The notes under the pieces were generated by a model that worked only from the letters and a program-made list of their open reading frames with translations, searched no databases and was not told the DNA's origin. A stretch of 64,000 nucleotides of DNA from UBA11891 sp049890035 (GTDB lineage Bacteria; Bacteroidota; Bacteroidia; Flavobacteriales; Flavobacteriaceae). Position numbers and translations under genes: made by a program. Location of the stretch: NCBI GenBank assembly GCA_049890035.1, contig JBMHCG010000057.1:5103-69102 (forward strand), written 5' to 3'. Below are positions 51,627 through 61,787 of this stretch, piece after piece (the stretch's first letter is position 1; every line of letters starts with the position of its first letter).

Positions 51627-52373
51627 TTACTTGAAAAAAAGTGCAAAAGCACCTATGGCTGTTAATAATAATATCAATTTCCGGTAATTGGCATCGCCTA
51701 AATATTGCACCCATCGAAGACCGAAATACAGCCCTAAAAGTTCGACAGGAATAAAGAAAAGGCTTATCTTGAGACTTTCCCATTGAATGGTTTCCCATAT
51801 CCAAACATGAAAAGGAATCTTAAATAGGTTGATAAAAAAAAACACAAAAGCGGTGGTTCCTATAAAAGTATTTTTGGGAAAACGAAGCACTAAAAAATAG
51901 ATGTTTACTACGGCACCCGCCAGGTTCCCAATCATGGTCGTAAAACCGGCCAGTAGCCCCAGAAAACCAGCAAAACTCCAATGGGTTGGAACTTCTTTCA
52001 GTGGACGGAATTCCCAGTAGCCCATCAGGGATGTAGCCAATAGAATCAATCCTGCCATCAGAAAAGTAAATGTTGTCTCATTTAGAAAAGTAGCACCATA
52101 AGTAGCCAAAAGTACGCCCAAAGCCATCCAAGGAAGAAGGCGGAAAACATTTGGCCAATCCGTATGTTGGCGGTAATACAAAACAGCAATGCTATCGCCG
52201 ACGATCAAAAGAGGTAATAGAATTCCAGTCGATGAGCGGGCTCCAAAAGCATAGACAAACAACACAACAATAAAAACTGCCATCCCTTTGATCCCTGCCT
52301 TACCCAATCCCAATAAAAAAGCACCGACGCTTCCTAATAAAAAACTGTATAGCGTAAGTGAAGTCGTTAGCAT
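51627..52373 (-). CDS. TauE/SafE family membrane permease
   Basis: 248 residues, eight hydrophobic helices. The two-fold repeat of the family is visible as LGSVGAFLLGLGKAGIKGMA and FLGLLAGFTTMIGNLAGAVV. Such proteins export sulfite, sulfoacetate or other organic anions. It follows acs after 66 bases in the same direction and may be part of the acetate unit, so export of an organic acid is a possible role. Confidence 0.85.
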   Translation of the reverse strand: MLTTSLTLYSFLLGSVGAFLLGLGKAGIKGMAVFIVVLFVYAFGARSSTGILLPLLIVGDSIAVLYYRQHTDWPNVFRLLPWMALGVLLATYGATFLNETTFTFLMAGLILLATSLMGYWEFRPLKEVPTHWSFAGFLGLLAGFTTMIGNLAGAVVNIYFLVLRFPKNTFIGTTAFVFFFINLFKIPFHVWIWETIQWESLKISLFFIPVELLGLYFGLRWVQYLGDANYRKLILLLTAIGAFALFFK

Positions 52374-52439
52374 AAAAACAAGTATCTCATAAATTAGTGA
52401 AGGGTCGAAAAGTCGTCTATAAAACGGCCTCCCCTTTTT

Positions 52440-54350
52440 TTAAACTCCGACTCTATCACGTATTTGGTGGACTACATCAGGATTGAGAAGGGTTGAGGTA
52501 TCTCCAAGATTAGAAACATCTTTTTGAGCAATTTTTCGCAAAATCCGCCGCATGATTTTCCCTGAACGGGTCTTTGGAAGTCCCGGAACAAAAATGATTG
52601 TATCCAATTTCGCAATGGGTCCAATTTTATCCGAGATCAAACGGTTGATTTCTACTCGGAGTTCTTCTGGATCGCGACCAGCTGCTTCATCTTTTAAAAT
52701 AACGTAACCAAACAACGCATTCCCCTTGATGTCATGTGGGTATCCTACTATGGCGGATTCGGCCACTCCTTGGTGCTCATTGATGGCATCTTCAATGGGT
52801 GCTGTGCCAAGGTTGTGACCCGATACAATAATAACATCATCTACCCGACCCGTAATGCGATAGTAGCCCACAGCATCTCTGGAGGCCCCGTCACCTGTAA
52901 AATATTTATTAGAATAGGCTGAAAAATAGGTGTTACGGTAACGTTGGTGATCGCCCCAAATGGTTCGAGCCATTGAGGGCCAGGGAAATTTGATGCACAA
53001 TCTACCATCTACTTGATTCTCGTGAATTTCCTGACCGTTTTCGTCCATCAATGCAGGCTGAATCCCAATAAAAGGCAGTGTGGCAAAAGTAGGCTTGGTC
53101 GGGGTGGAATAAGGAATGGGAGAAATCATAATACCGCCTGTCTCTGTTTGCCACCAGGTGTCTACAATTGGGCTTTCTTTTTTTCCAATGTTGTTATTAT
53201 ACCAATGCCACGCCTCTTCATTAATCGGCTCACCCACAGTCCCCAGAACTTTGAGGGAAGACAAGTCGTATTGGTCAACAAATGCTATATTTTCTTTGGC
53301 CAGTGCCCGAATGGCTGTTGGGGCTGTGTAAAACTGATTGACTTTGTGTTTTTCGACAATTTGCCAAAAGCGTCCAAAATCTGGATAGGAAGGTACCCCC
53401 TCAAACATGATGGTCGTCGCCCCATTAGCCAATGGGCCATAAACTATATAAGAATGCCCTGTGATCCAACCAATATCTGCCGTACACCAGTACACATCAT
53501 TTTCTTGATATTGAAAAATATTCTTAAAGGTATAGGCCGCGTAAATCATATATCCCGCACTACTGTGCACCATGCCTTTGGGTTTTCCGGTGGAACCCGA
53601 GGTATAAAGAATAAACAGCGGGTCTTCGGCGTCCATAATTTCAATGGGACAGTCAGAACTAGCCTCATCTAATAAGGGTGCCATAAAGTGATCTCGTCCT
53701 GCGACCATTTGGATGTCATTTCCTACACGTTTAGCAACTAACACACTCTTTACATGCGGGCATTCTTCCATTGCTTTGTCTACAATCCCTTTGAGGTCAA
53801 TACTTTTATTCCCACGAAAAGACCCGTCAGCAGTCAGGACTACCTGTGCTTCACAATCATTGATACGAGTTGCCAAAGCTGTTGCTGAAAAGCCTGCAAA
53901 AACAACCGAATGAACCGCTCCAATTCGAGCACACGCCAATACCGCATAGGCCAATTCTGGAATCATCGGCAGATAAATACACACCCGATCACCTTTCTTG
54001 ACGCCTTGTTTTTTAAGCACATTGGCCATTTTATTGACATGGGCGTGTAGTTGTTTGTAAGTAATGTGCTGAGCGGCTTCGTTAGGGTCGTTGGGCTCAA
54101 ATAAAATAGCGGTTTTATCTCCCCGTATCGCGAGATGACGATCGATACAATTTTCTGTAATGTTCAGTTGAGCCCCTTCAAACCATTTTACTTCTGGTTT
54201 GGTAAAATCCCACGACAATACCCTGTCCCAACGTTTGCGCCAGACAAAGTGTTCTTCGGCAATTTCTTCCCAAAAGCCTTTGGGATCTCGGACCGATTTT
54301 CGATAAATCTGAAAATACTCTTCTAAATTTTTTATGTGATAATTACTCAT
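52440..54350 (-). CDS. acs: acetyl-CoA synthetase (AMP-forming)
   Basis: 636 residues, the usual length. The P-loop motif LYTSGSTGKPKGMVHSS, the VDTWWQTETGG segment, and PKTRSGKIMRRILR at the end with acetylation-site Lys598 are all intact. It converts acetate, ATP and CoA to acetyl-CoA in the cytoplasm. It lies 72 bases after actP in the same direction, so uptake and activation of acetate are likely co-regulated. Confidence 0.97.
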   Translation of the reverse strand: MSNYHIKNLEEYFQIYRKSVRDPKGFWEEIAEEHFVWRKRWDRVLSWDFTKPEVKWFEGAQLNITENCIDRHLAIRGDKTAILFEPNDPNEAAQHITYKQLHAHVNKMANVLKKQGVKKGDRVCIYLPMIPELAYAVLACARIGAVHSVVFAGFSATALATRINDCEAQVVLTADGSFRGNKSIDLKGIVDKAMEECPHVKSVLVAKRVGNDIQMVAGRDHFMAPLLDEASSDCPIEIMDAEDPLFILYTSGSTGKPKGMVHSSAGYMIYAAYTFKNIFQYQENDVYWCTADIGWITGHSYIVYGPLANGATTIMFEGVPSYPDFGRFWQIVEKHKVNQFYTAPTAIRALAKENIAFVDQYDLSSLKVLGTVGEPINEEAWHWYNNNIGKKESPIVDTWWQTETGGIMISPIPYSTPTKPTFATLPFIGIQPALMDENGQEIHENQVDGRLCIKFPWPSMARTIWGDHQRYRNTYFSAYSNKYFTGDGASRDAVGYYRITGRVDDVIIVSGHNLGTAPIEDAINEHQGVAESAIVGYPHDIKGNALFGYVILKDEAAGRDPEELRVEINRLISDKIGPIAKLDTIIFVPGLPKTRSGKIMRRILRKIAQKDVSNLGDTSTLLNPDVVHQIRDRVGV

Positions 54351-54422
54351 AGTTGATATTCGTTAGAAAAAAGCTCATTACATGCATTCAACCTGTTGTG
54401 TCCGGGTGCAATCCGAGTTGTT

Positions 54423-56123
54423 TTAGTGTGTTGGTTCAGAGGCCCCGCTGGGGATGCGGATATTTTCTACAATACTTTGAACCGCATTTGGCACTTCATT
54501 GGTAAACCGATTCACTATTAAAGATACAGCAAAATTGACGAGCATAGCAACCGTCCCAAAACCTTCTGGGGAAATACCAAACCACCAATCTGCTTGCAAA
54601 CTTGTTACAGCCGCTTTACCCCCGTCAAAAATGCCAAATTTAAATTTCAAAATATAAAATACCATCAACGAGATTCCTACAACCATCCCTGCTATCGCCC
54701 CTTCTTTATTCATTTTCTTATAAAAAATTCCCAAAATAATGGCAGGGAAAAACGAAGCGGCAGCCAAACCAAAAGCCAACGCAACTACTGCTGCTACAAA
54801 GCCTGGAGGATGGATCCCAAAATATCCTGCTACACAAACAGCACCAACAGCTGAAATTCGTGCGGCTACCAATTCTTGTTTTTCTGTAATGTCCGGATTA
54901 AAGACGTTTTTGATCAAGTCATGAGACACCGAAGAAGAAATTACTAACAACAAACCTGCCGCTGTTGACAGCGCCGCCGCCAAGCCTCCTGCGGCCACCA
55001 AAGCAATCACCCATGCAGGTAAATCTGCGATTTCTGGGTTTGCCAATACCATTATATCGCGATCCACGGTCAATTCATTGGCTGCTCCAGCCAGATACTG
55101 AATCTTCCCATCGCCGTTTTTGTCATCAAACTGAAGCAAGCCTGTCTTTTCCCAATTCGAAAACCAAGAAGGCATGTTGTTATAAGGTTGGTTACTAACC
55201 GTATGAATCAAATTGGTTCTTGCAAAAACAGCCACAGCAGGTGCTGTGGTATATAAAATGGCAATAAACAGTAAAGCCAAACCGGCAGACTTGCGTGCAT
55301 CACGGACTTTTTTAACCGTAAAGAAACGAACGATTACATGGGGTAATCCTGCCGTACCAACCATCAAAGCAAAAGTAATGGCGAATACATCAATAAGTGA
55401 TTTAGACCCTCGTGTATAGGCCGCAAAACCAAGCTCAGTAGAAAGTCCGTTGAGTTTGTCTAGTAAATAAGTACCATCTGCTCCTTTGGCTCCCATACCC
55501 AATTGCGGAATGGGGTTGTCTGTCATTTGGATAGAAATAAATATGGCCGGCACCATAAAGGCAAATATCAACACACAATACTGTGCCACCTGTGTGTAGG
55601 TGATCCCTTTCATGCCTCCCAATACGGCATAAAACAAAACGATGATCATTCCAATAATCACTCCTGTGTTGATGTCAACTTCTAGGAACCGAGAGAATAC
55701 AACACCAACCCCACGCATTTGACCGGCTACATAGGTAAAAGAAACCAACAACGCACACAGGACAGCTACGACACGTGCTGTTTTGGAATAATAACGCTCC
55801 CCAATAAAATCAGGGACTGTAAATTTTCCAAACTTTCTCAAATAAGGTGCTAGAAGCAATGCCAGGAGTACATAGCCTCCTGTCCAACCCATTAGATAAA
55901 CCGCTCCGTCATAACCCATAAAGGAAATCAATCCGGCCATGGAAATAAAAGAAGCAGCAGACATCCAATCAGCAGCTGTGGCCATGCCGTTGGCTAAGGG
56001 TGAAACGCCGCCGCCTGCTACATAAAATTCCTTTGTTGAGGCCGCGCGGGACCAAATCGCTATCCCTATATACAATGTGAAGGTAATTCCTACCATCAGG
56101 TAGGTCCATAATTGCACCGTCAT
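54423..56123 (-). CDS. actP: cation/acetate symporter, SSS family (ActP-like)
   Basis: 566 residues. GGGVSPLANGMATAADWMSA and SFISMAGLISFMGYDG near the start, then GMKGITYTQVAQYCVLIFAF and TAAGLLLVISSSVSHDLIKN are typical of the acetate/short-chain monocarboxylate branch. An asparagine- and glycine-rich insert (DDKNGDGKIQYLAG) with a calcium-loop look interrupts the middle. It is preceded after 33 bases by a DUF4212 small subunit, as usual for this symporter type. Confidence 0.92.
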   Translation of the reverse strand: MTVQLWTYLMVGITFTLYIGIAIWSRAASTKEFYVAGGGVSPLANGMATAADWMSAASFISMAGLISFMGYDGAVYLMGWTGGYVLLALLLAPYLRKFGKFTVPDFIGERYYSKTARVVAVLCALLVSFTYVAGQMRGVGVVFSRFLEVDINTGVIIGMIIVLFYAVLGGMKGITYTQVAQYCVLIFAFMVPAIFISIQMTDNPIPQLGMGAKGADGTYLLDKLNGLSTELGFAAYTRGSKSLIDVFAITFALMVGTAGLPHVIVRFFTVKKVRDARKSAGLALLFIAILYTTAPAVAVFARTNLIHTVSNQPYNNMPSWFSNWEKTGLLQFDDKNGDGKIQYLAGAANELTVDRDIMVLANPEIADLPAWVIALVAAGGLAAALSTAAGLLLVISSSVSHDLIKNVFNPDITEKQELVAARISAVGAVCVAGYFGIHPPGFVAAVVALAFGLAAASFFPAIILGIFYKKMNKEGAIAGMVVGISLMVFYILKFKFGIFDGGKAAVTSLQADWWFGISPEGFGTVAMLVNFAVSLIVNRFTNEVPNAVQSIVENIRIPSGASEPTH

Positions 56124-56156
56124 TTTTATTCTAATTTAGTTGCTATACTTAATTGT

Positions 56157-56432
56157 TTACTGTTCGTTGTATCCGAATCTTGCGTCCAATCGATTCATCA
56201 AACGAACGTAGACGAAGATTAAAACAACAAAGACATAGATAGATCCCTGCTGAGCAAACCAAAACCCTAAAGGAAAACCCCCTATTTGGTGGTGGTCCAA
56301 TTGATCTCTAAATAGAATTCCGGCACCGAATGATACAGCAAACCAGATGCTCAAAAGAATAAATAAATAACGGAGATTCATCTTCCAATAGTTTGCAGCG
56401 TTAGATAATGACTTTGAATTTGTATTTCTCAT
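56157..56432 (-). CDS. DUF4212 small subunit of the sodium/acetate symporter
   Basis: 91 residues, two membrane helices. The strict family signature FGAGILFRDQL, GGFPLGFWFAQQGSIYVFVV and LIFVYVRLMNRLD is present. Such proteins pair with ActP-like symporters. The leading MRNTNSKSLSNAANYWKMNL fits the family N terminus, so the upstream ATG is chosen. It is the first gene of the acetate operon, with the probable promoter in the 141-base gap to the divergent acyl-CoA dehydrogenase. Confidence 0.92.
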   Translation of the reverse strand: MRNTNSKSLSNAANYWKMNLRYLFILLSIWFAVSFGAGILFRDQLDHHQIGGFPLGFWFAQQGSIYVFVVLIFVYVRLMNRLDARFGYNEQ

Positions 56433-56573
56433 GTCTTTACTTTCCGTACAAATTACTAAAATTCATTCAGCATTTTTTGTCTAGCATAGCCAAATTAAAT
56501 ATTACTCGTATATTCAAGCGATTTTAAGGAGTTGAATTGTATGATATAAGATGTTGAATTAAATCCAGACACT

Positions 56574-58388
56574 ATGGCAACAAAATATGTAGATCTCCCA
56601 ACAGTTAAATTTTTAATGAATGACGTTCAAGATATCCAATCAGTATTGGATTGTAAACGTTATGAAGATCACGACGCGGAATCGATTGATCTTTTCATCG
56701 ATTCAGTAAAGCAATTTGCGGACAAAGAACTGTTCCCTTTTTTCAAAGAAATGGATGAAAAACCAGCCCATCATAAAGACGGAGGGGTTGTTGTGCATCC
56801 ACAGGTAGAAACAATGATGAAACAAGGAGGTGAATTGGGATTGATTGCTGCCCCTTTTGATTACGAAGATGGTGGTTTGCAACTGCCTATGCTTGTCCAC
56901 ACAGCAGCAGGCTATATTCTGGATGCCGCCAACAATCATCTTCCTGGTTATGCGGGACTTACGTCAGGAGCTGCCGAACTCATCCTTGAATTTGGAAGCC
57001 ATGAACTCAAAGAAGCCTACACCCCTAAAATGCTCTCCGGAGAGTGGGGGGGCACCATGTGCCTTACAGAGCCCCAAGCGGGCAGCTCGCTTTCAGATAT
57101 TGTCACCAAAGCTGTACCAACAGAAGAAGGACACTACAAAATCAGTGGTCAAAAAATCTTTATTTCGGGTGGTGACCATCAATACGCAGACAATATCGTA
57201 CACCTCTTATTGGCGCGGATTGAAGGAGCACCTGCTGGTACAAAAGGAATTTCTTTATTTGTCGTTCCCAAAAAAAGGGTAACAAATGCTGGCGAACTAG
57301 TCTCTAACGATGTCACAACAGTAGCTGATTTCCAAAAAATGGGGCAACGAGGATACTGTACAACCCACCTTGGTTTTGGTGACAAAGAAGATTGTTTTGG
57401 CTATTTAGTGGGTGAAGCCAACAAAGGCTTACACTACATGTTTCTGATGATGAACGGGGCTCGAATCGCTGTGGGAAGAACAGCCTCAGCCATTGCTTCA
57501 GGAGCCTATTACGCCTCCTTAGAGTATGCGAATGAGCGTCCCCAGGGGCGAAAACTCAGCAGTGAGGGTACTAAAAATCTCAACCAAAAACAAAACCTTA
57601 TTGTTGAACACCCAGATGTACGCCGCATGTTGTTGTTACAAAAAGCTGTAGTAGAGGGGAGTATGAACTTGATTTTAAAAGCAGCCCGATATTATGATCT
57701 CCAGCATACGGCAGACGATGCCCAAAAAAAACACAAATACCACAGCCTGCTGGAAATGATCATTCCAGTGGTCAAAACATACCCTTCAGAAGCTGGAATT
57801 TATGCCATCAATAACGGTCTTCAAGTCTTGGGAGGCTATGGCTTTTGTTCAGACTATATTCTGCAACAATACTATCGAGATATACGGATTTGTGCTATAT
57901 ATGAAGGAACAACCGGCATTCAGTCCCAAGATTTACTTGGACGTAAAATGATGCTAAATAATGGCGAAGGCGCACAATTGTTATTGGCAGAAATCCAACA
58001 GACCTTGGACGCAGCCTTGCAAATCCCCGGCTTAGAAGCCTGGGCAAATCAACTGGGAGAACAATTGCAACAAACACAGCAAATATTACAACATCTGGTC
58101 CCTTTCGCTATGAAAGGAGACTACGAGCGTTTTCTGGCTGATGCCTCAGTATTTATGGAATTCTTTAGCCTCATACTAATTGGATGGTCCTGGCTTGAAA
58201 TTGGTATCATTGCCAAAAGAGCCTTAATTACTGGAAACACTTCCTTGGACACTTCATTTTATGAAAGCAAACTAGAAACTCTAGAATATTTCTTTGTTTA
58301 CGAATTGCCAAAAACAAAAGGATTGACTGAAGTACTGCTTCATCCCTCTTCGGTAACTATCAAAAAAGAGAAAGAATATATTTTCTAG
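56574..58388 (+). CDS. acyl-CoA dehydrogenase, long form
   Basis: 604 residues, the longer acyl-CoA dehydrogenase type with an extra C-terminal helical domain from about residue 470. Recognisable are TMCLTEPQAGSSLSDI, ISGQKIFISGGDH, and the late YGFCSDYILQQYYRDIRICA with YEGTTGIQSQDLLGRKM, containing the conserved catalytic Glu. It oxidises an acyl-CoA and passes electrons to ETF. One base separates it from the SGNH gene. The neighbouring acetate and acetoacetate genes make fatty or branched acid catabolism a likely context. Confidence 0.93.
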   Translation: MATKYVDLPTVKFLMNDVQDIQSVLDCKRYEDHDAESIDLFIDSVKQFADKELFPFFKEMDEKPAHHKDGGVVVHPQVETMMKQGGELGLIAAPFDYEDGGLQLPMLVHTAAGYILDAANNHLPGYAGLTSGAAELILEFGSHELKEAYTPKMLSGEWGGTMCLTEPQAGSSLSDIVTKAVPTEEGHYKISGQKIFISGGDHQYADNIVHLLLARIEGAPAGTKGISLFVVPKKRVTNAGELVSNDVTTVADFQKMGQRGYCTTHLGFGDKEDCFGYLVGEANKGLHYMFLMMNGARIAVGRTASAIASGAYYASLEYANERPQGRKLSSEGTKNLNQKQNLIVEHPDVRRMLLLQKAVVEGSMNLILKAARYYDLQHTADDAQKKHKYHSLLEMIIPVVKTYPSEAGIYAINNGLQVLGGYGFCSDYILQQYYRDIRICAIYEGTTGIQSQDLLGRKMMLNNGEGAQLLLAEIQQTLDAALQIPGLEAWANQLGEQLQQTQQILQHLVPFAMKGDYERFLADASVFMEFFSLILIGWSWLEIGIIAKRALITGNTSLDTSFYESKLETLEYFFVYELPKTKGLTEVLLHPSSVTIKKEKEYIF

Positions 58389-58389
58389 C

Positions 58390-59100
58390 ATGTTAGAGAC
58401 ACCGATTTTGACCTTCAAATTATTTTTTCGCACGTGGATTTGCCTATGCTTGTGGGGAAGTGCTCCCCTATTTGCACAAGACTGGGCTCAATTAAACAAG
58501 TTCCAAAAGGCCAATCAGCAACTAGGCTCACCGAAAAAAAATGAAAATCGCATCGTATTTATGGGAAATTCCATCACAGAAGGCTGGCTCCAAACCCGCC
58601 CTCAATTTTTTGAAGGAAAGCCTTTTATCAATCGAGGTATTAGTGGGCAAACAACCCCTCAAATGTTGTTGCGTTTTCGGCAAGATGTGATTGCCTTACA
58701 GCCTAAAGCTGTTATTATATTAGCTGGCACCAATGACATTGCTGGAAATACAGGCCCCATAACCATTCAAGGCATCTTGGACAATATCAAGTCCATGTGT
58801 GAGTTGGCCCAAAGTAATGGAATCGATGTTATTCTCTGCTCTGTCCTCCCTGCTGAGGAATATCCTTGGCAACCCGGAAAAGACCCAAAAAATAAAATTC
58901 CTGCCTTAAACCGCATGCTACAAGCATATGCCGAAGAACAGGGGGTGTTTTACTTAGACTATTTTAGTGCTTTGGCCAACAAAAAAAACGGCCTGGATGC
59001 TGTTTATTCCTATGATGGTGTCCATTTGACCAAGGCAGGTTATGCCTTTATAGAGCCTATGCTGGAACAAGCGCTCACAAAAATAGGCTTAGGGCGATAA
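58390..59100 (+). CDS. secreted SGNH/GDSL hydrolase
   Basis: 236 residues with a signal segment ending near APLFAQ. The catalytic blocks are FMGNSITEGW (Ser61), the oxyanion Gly in NRGISGQ, AGTND (Asn115) and YDGVHL (Asp209, His212). The family deacetylates sugars or lysophospholipids; several flavobacterial members deacetylate polysaccharides. It follows the acyl-CoA dehydrogenase by one base and its end overlaps the convergent acetoacetyl-CoA synthetase by 12 bases. Confidence 0.9.
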   Translation: MLETPILTFKLFFRTWICLCLWGSAPLFAQDWAQLNKFQKANQQLGSPKKNENRIVFMGNSITEGWLQTRPQFFEGKPFINRGISGQTTPQMLLRFRQDVIALQPKAVIILAGTNDIAGNTGPITIQGILDNIKSMCELAQSNGIDVILCSVLPAEEYPWQPGKDPKNKIPALNRMLQAYAEEQGVFYLDYFSALANKKNGLDAVYSYDGVHLTKAGYAFIEPMLEQALTKIGLGR

Positions 59101-61017
59101 CGTTTGGTACAGTTCCGCGTATTCTTCAAGGGCATCGGGATTGCGAAGGGATCCGACATTTGCAACGGCATGAAGGGGTGCCCCCATCATTATTTTCTTA
59201 ACGGGTATTTCTAATTTTTTGCCACTCAAAGTGTAAGGCACCTCGATAACCTTAAAAATCCGATCGGGAACATGGCGGGGCGAACACTTTTTTCGAATAC
59301 AGGCTTTAATTTCTTTTTCCTTATTAGGGGTCAACGCTGCCGATATAACAACAAATAAAAACAGTTCGGACACCCCATTCTTAACGATCACATCAACGAT
59401 GAGGTGGTCTTGTAAAAAATCGAGGCTGTCTAAGGCTTGATACAATTCGGCTGTCCCCATCCGAATCCCGTTTTTATTGAGTGTCGCATCGGATCGACCC
59501 TGAATCTGAATCCCTTTTTGGGGATCGATCCAAATCCAATCTCCATGCGTCCAAACCCCATCAAAAGCATTGAAGTAACTTTTATGGTACCGTTTGTTTT
59601 CTGGATCGTTCCAAAAATAAAGAGGCATACATGGCATGGGCTGCGTCAATACCAATTCTGCTGTTTGCAATTCAACAGCCTTTCCAGAACTGTTCCATGC
59701 TTCTACCGCAGCTCCTAACATGGGATCTTGTAAATACCCTGCATAAACAGGTTTCATAGGATTCCCTCCAATAAATGCCGAGCACACATCCGTTCCTCCA
59801 CTTAAAGAAATAATCTGGGCTCTGGGGAGTTGTTTTTGCAGCCATCGAAAGGCTTCCTCTGTAAGAGGGGCCCCCGTTGAGCCTATAGTTTTTATATTTG
59901 TTAAATCTTGCAACCCCCATTCAGGACAATATGATTTCATGGATTGTATAAAGAAGGGGGCCCCATGCCCAAAATGATTTACCTGAGCTTGTTGTGCAAA
60001 ACGCCACTGAACACCCAGTTCTGGATAAGCAGGGGAGCCATCGTAAATACATAATGTAGCCCCGCATAACAAGGCCCCTACAGCATAATTCCACATCATC
60101 CAACCTGTTGACGTATGCCAAAAAAAGCGGTCTCCCGCTTGAACATTTTGATGCAACACCAAAGCCTTCATTTGTTCCAATAACATCCCTCCTGTTCGGT
60201 GCGTTATGGCTTTGGGGGGGCCTGTTGTCCCAGAAGAAAACAGTACCCAAATTGGATGGTCAAAAGAAACAGAAACGGGTTCCAAACTGTATTTTTCTTT
60301 GGTTCTCAAATCCCAGTGCGCAAGATTCCCTTCAAAGCACAATGTTGTTTCTACACTGGACATCGCAGAGGATAGGATCGCTATTTTTTCTTTTAATTGA
60401 TGCTTTTTTCCGTTGTAGGTATAACTTTCTACGGCGAGTAGGATTTTTGGTCGCAACTGCCCCAGACGATTGATCACACTTTCCGTTCCAAAATCCGGGG
60501 AACAGCAACTCCAAATAGCCCCTAGTGCATTGGTGGCCAAAAAGGCGGCGATGCTTTCAGGATGATAGTGCAAATAACCTCCTACACAATCTCCCTTTCC
60601 AATGCCGGCTACTTCTAGTTGGGTTTTGATCGCAACCGCTCTTTTGATCAAAGCATTCCAAGTGATTTCAATGAGGTCTCCCGCTTCATTACCATAAACT
60701 AAAGCAATACCCCCATTTCTAAAATTACGCTCGATATGATGGCAATAACTTACTTCGCCACCCTCAAACCATACGGTTTTATAAAAAGGTTTTCGAATCT
60801 TCACTACATACGTGTAGGATTTGGAAAATGCTACCTCAAAAAATTCTGCCAGCCCTCCCCAAAAACCATTCAAATCGCTCACCGACCACTGGTACAGCGC
60901 TTTATAGTTTGGAAAACGGGCTCCCTTTTTTTGAGCGATAAAAGAATAAAAAGCAGCCAGCGAACTAGTTTGTTTAGCTTCTGTAGTTGGTGACCAAATG
61001 GGACTGTCTTTCGACAT
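59089..61017 (-). CDS. acetoacetyl-CoA synthetase
   Basis: 642 residues from the ATG at 61017 (MSKDSPIWSPTTEAKQTSSL); the frame to 61065 is probably not used. The adenylation motif WVLFSSGTTGPPKAITHRTG, the conserved SLSGGTDVCSAFIGG and the C-terminal SGKKLEIPVKKI with the catalytic Lys are in place. The family start with WxP and a FWGGLAEFFEV segment distinguishes it from Acs. It activates acetoacetate to acetoacetyl-CoA, feeding ketone bodies or polyhydroxybutyrate breakdown products into metabolism. Confidence 0.93.
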   Translation of the reverse strand: MSKDSPIWSPTTEAKQTSSLAAFYSFIAQKKGARFPNYKALYQWSVSDLNGFWGGLAEFFEVAFSKSYTYVVKIRKPFYKTVWFEGGEVSYCHHIERNFRNGGIALVYGNEAGDLIEITWNALIKRAVAIKTQLEVAGIGKGDCVGGYLHYHPESIAAFLATNALGAIWSCCSPDFGTESVINRLGQLRPKILLAVESYTYNGKKHQLKEKIAILSSAMSSVETTLCFEGNLAHWDLRTKEKYSLEPVSVSFDHPIWVLFSSGTTGPPKAITHRTGGMLLEQMKALVLHQNVQAGDRFFWHTSTGWMMWNYAVGALLCGATLCIYDGSPAYPELGVQWRFAQQAQVNHFGHGAPFFIQSMKSYCPEWGLQDLTNIKTIGSTGAPLTEEAFRWLQKQLPRAQIISLSGGTDVCSAFIGGNPMKPVYAGYLQDPMLGAAVEAWNSSGKAVELQTAELVLTQPMPCMPLYFWNDPENKRYHKSYFNAFDGVWTHGDWIWIDPQKGIQIQGRSDATLNKNGIRMGTAELYQALDSLDFLQDHLIVDVIVKNGVSELFLFVVISAALTPNKEKEIKACIRKKCSPRHVPDRIFKVIEVPYTLSGKKLEIPVKKIMMGAPLHAVANVGSLRNPDALEEYAELYQTLSP

Positions 61018-61088
61018 ATTTTTTGTTGCTTTTGGTTTAAGATACAAAAAACACTCTGGGGGCAACCCATTCTCTGGTTTATACAGTA

Positions 61089-61667
61089 TTAACTTCCTGG
61101 CAGTTTTTCTTCTTTAACCGATAAATCAACAATCTTTTGAATCCGATTCGAGCGTGTTTTCTCTGTTTTAGCAAGTTTGATCCAACGTAAAACAAAACGT
61201 TTACTGGAAGGATTGATCTTATCAAAAAACTGTTTTGCTTTGGGTTTTGTTTCTAATGCTGAAGCCAGGTCACTAGGAACTTCCAAACGATCTACGGAAT
61301 CCATAAAATGCCACAATCCACTTTTCTTACTAGCCCTGATAGCCTTTTCGCCTGCCTCATGCATCCGCCCCTCTTCAATGAGTTTGACAGCACGCGTTTT
61401 ATACGATTGCGCCCAATGCTGTGCCCTTCGGGGGGCGATCAGTTGCATGGTTCTATCACCATCTAATTTTCGACGAACCCCATCGATCCAACCAAAACAA
61501 AGAAGTTCATCCAAAACTTCTTCTCTCGAAACATACTTTTCAGGAATTGACTTTTTGTAGGTCACCAGCCAAACAGTTGCCTCTTGGTTATAGTGTTTCA
61601 GCAACCAGCTTCGCAACATTTTAACATTCGAAACTTCAACTTTTTCAAAATTTTCAGTTACAATCAT
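61089..61667 (-). CDS. YdeI/OmpD-associated family protein
   Basis: 192 residues. The typical pattern is VWLVTYKKSIPEKYVSREEV, LCFGWIDGVRRKLDGDRTMQ, and a long basic helical tail (RFVLRWIKLAKTEKTRSNRI). Escherichia coli YdeI has been associated with envelope stress; many relatives are annotated as bacteriocin-protection proteins, without proof here. It follows the acetoacetyl-CoA synthetase region in the same direction with a 71-base gap. Confidence 0.85.
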   Translation of the reverse strand: MIVTENFEKVEVSNVKMLRSWLLKHYNQEATVWLVTYKKSIPEKYVSREEVLDELLCFGWIDGVRRKLDGDRTMQLIAPRRAQHWAQSYKTRAVKLIEEGRMHEAGEKAIRASKKSGLWHFMDSVDRLEVPSDLASALETKPKAKQFFDKINPSSKRFVLRWIKLAKTEKTRSNRIQKIVDLSVKEEKLPGS

Positions 61668-61787
61668 TGCAGCTTCTTTTCATCTCGTCAACGCACTCCA
61701 AAAACATCCTTAACGAAAAACCCAAATAGGTAGACTCAGAATCATTTTTACTCTTTTTCTTATGTATTAAAAATCTAGCAATCACGC

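Noticed and set aside
53013..53672. 219-codon plus-strand frame inside acs
   Set aside because: Antisense to highly conserved acetyl-CoA synthetase sequence; composition is not protein-like.
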